DNA from: Trichobilharzia szidati | Lineage: Eukaryota > Platyhelminthes > Trematoda > Strigeidida > Schistosomatidae | NCBI GenBank assembly: GCA_944472155.2 | Contig: OX235274.1 | Span: 35,400,052-35,464,051, forward strand | Length of the DNA: 64,000 nt | Direction: 5' to 3' | Part shown: positions 62,881 to 64,000 of the stretch, piece by piece | How positions within the stretch are numbered: position 1 is the stretch's first letter | Layout: each line of letters starts with the position of its first letter | Notes under the pieces: model-generated | The model's input: only the letters and a program-made list of their open reading frames with translations | The model's database searches: none | Told to the model about the DNA's origin: nothing | Made by a program: the position numbers and the translations under genes

Positions 62881-62899
62881 ACTGGATTTAAAAGACTGA

Positions 62900-63800
62900 T
62901 TAGTGAACAAAGAATATTCTTTTCGATAAATTCATCATCAGGTTCTACATTCATATGGCCATAATAATTAAAGAAATATTGTTATTAACAACACTAATGT
63001 TGTTTTAAATTAAATTGAATCAATAATATCGACAGATTACATTTCGAAGGCATCAGTAGGGGAGAGATAATACGCATTAATATAACACTAAACTGACTGA
63101 ATATCCGATAAATTAAGCGAAGTAACACAGTTTATGAATTTACAGGCTCTACAGCAGGCCAGGATAGCACTAGTGGTCAGAGCTGTTTCTTTTGAATGCA
63201 GGGCACCGGTTGATTTCAGTGAATCGCAATGGCCTCTGATGTTTGCAGTGTTCGGTATCTAAAGGTTTTCGGCAATTTATTCCATATCCGGTAGATGACA
63301 GAGAAAGTTTCTTCAATGCTAACTAGCTTTGTGTCCTGTTCGGATGAGGTGATCTCTAATATAGATCTGTTTTAACAACACCTTTACTTAGCTACACTGG
63401 TGGTTGCTCCCTAGCACGAAAAATTAAGTCCCTAGAGCAACTGGAGATATATAACTGGCTTGACAGGAGCAGTTGAGCTGATAGATACAATTAGAGGCAG
63501 CCAACCTACGTCCTCCATCTTTCAGTTTCGGAATTACAATCGACTGTGGGGAAAATATAAGCTTCAGCTTAACTGGCAATAAACGTTCCCTGAATCGATT
63601 TTCTCAACTTGTTGGTTATTATTTCACTTGGATGTATATCACCTTTGAGAGAGAGAGGTTTCTTGTTAACAGATACAGAAGCGTTCTTTTCCAATGGTCT
63701 TGGCTATGTGTTTATTGATAGACTTTTCAGGATAGCTGTATTCAATTATTATGTGCATCTTCTGAACAAATAGCTCTCTGACTCTATAGCTGAGGGCCTT
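62900..63800 (-). pseudogene. PLE-C copy (upstream of the tandem pair)
   Basis: 63790-63660 encodes KRNLLKALSYRVRELFVQKM and EYSYPEKSINKHI, the RT end. 63520-63430 encodes SNCIYQLNCSCQASYI, the GIY-YIG start. 63370-63170 carries the C-terminal part (IRDHLIRTGH-like, ETFSVIYRIWNKLPKTFRYR). The 3' end is the terminal repeat at 62902-62960, which abuts the next copy head to tail. It is frameshifted throughout. Confidence 0.6.
62902..62952 (-). ncRNA. Hammerhead ribozyme, PLE-C terminal repeat (intact core)
   Basis: Minus strand: stem I GAAC/GTTC, core CTGATGA (complement of 62935-62941), TGAATTTATC, GAAA (complement of 62921-62924), AGAATATTCT as a perfect self-complementary stem III, UU, then GTTC. 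All invariant core bases fit, except that the cleavage base is U and not C and stem II is weak. Confidence 0.6.
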
Positions 63801-63817
63801 CAGCAGATTTCTTTTGT

Positions 63818-63849
63818 ATATATATATATATATTAATATATATATATAT

Positions 63850-63890
<41 letters not shown>
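63818..63890. repeat. TA microsatellite
   Basis: About 70 bp of (TA)n with a few C or TAA interruptions. It produces the artificial Ile-Tyr repeats at the start of the frame on the minus strand. Confidence 0.9.
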
Positions 63891-63892
<2 letters not shown>

Positions 63893-63894
63893 AG

Positions 63895-64000
63895 AGGAAC
63901 AAAGCTGTGAAGAGGTATACATCGACCGGTACTTTTTATACTACTATCTCATGAAAAGATTAGCTGTCTTCGATCATAGGTGTCTGCATTCTATCTCCCG
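63895..64000 (+). pseudogene. LINE fragment running off the window (family of 17321-18000)
   Basis: The plus strand encodes LMKRLAVFDHRCLHSISR up to the last base. The end, CGATCATAGGTGTCTGCATTC, is the reverse complement of the upstream end of the copy at 17321-18000. It presumably continues into the RWLGHVLR domain outside the window. Confidence 0.55.

Noticed and set aside
63666..63902. N-terminal Ile-Tyr repeat as a protein feature of the PLE copy
   Set aside because: It is the TA microsatellite in translation; only the following KRNLLKALSYRV part is PLE-derived.

Overview
This 64 kb window reads as repeat-dominated DNA from a blood fluke (Schistosoma or a close trematode relative). The grounds are the combination of RTE-clade non-LTR retrotransposons, several families of Penelope-like elements (PLEs) with GIY-YIG endonucleases, a Merlin DNA transposon, and short tRNA-like repeats of the SM-alpha type that carry a hammerhead ribozyme motif. 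I found no bacterial operon, no CRISPR array, no rRNA and no convincing host gene. Every long or recognisable reading frame belongs to a mobile element.

Layout. 1-205 is the 3' end of an RTE copy. 206-3648 is AT-rich DNA with one MITE-like repeat. 3649-14437 is the most striking block: three near-identical RTE units of about 3.26 kb plus a fourth, partial one, joined head to tail on the minus strand. Each full unit has an intact AP-type endonuclease and most of a reverse transcriptase, but the frame breaks exactly at the RT catalytic box. 14438-24325 is a mosaic of older RTE, PLE, SINE-like and LINE fragments. 24326-26640 has nothing I recognise. 26640-31505 holds tRNA-like repeats, a second RTE subfamily, and a PLE split by a solo LTR. 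31510-43800 is dominated by PLE copies, several with an inverted terminal repeat placed upstream. 44118-45218 is a decayed Merlin transposon. 45360-56260 is a patchwork of tRNA-like ribozyme repeats, LINE fragments and a second solo LTR. 57001-64000 is again PLE and RTE material, ending in the start of a LINE fragment.

How the parts relate. The autonomous-type families here are RTE (endonuclease plus RT), PLE (RT plus GIY-YIG endonuclease), a CR1-like LINE and Merlin (DDE transposase). All are damaged. The short families (called SM-alpha-like, F2 and F3 here) carry tRNA-like A and B boxes followed by a hammerhead-like fold and have no coding capacity, so they would depend on enzymes in trans. 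The terminal repeats of all three PLE groups (called A, B and C here) also contain hammerhead or hammerhead-like skeletons. The same ribozyme architecture, with a tiny self-complementary stem III, therefore recurs in at least six repeat families in one window. That recurrence, the tandem RTE array, and a frame change shared by two RTE subfamilies are the points most worth following up.

Family names A/B/C, F2 and F3 are labels for this window only. Element ends are approximate unless target-site duplications are given.
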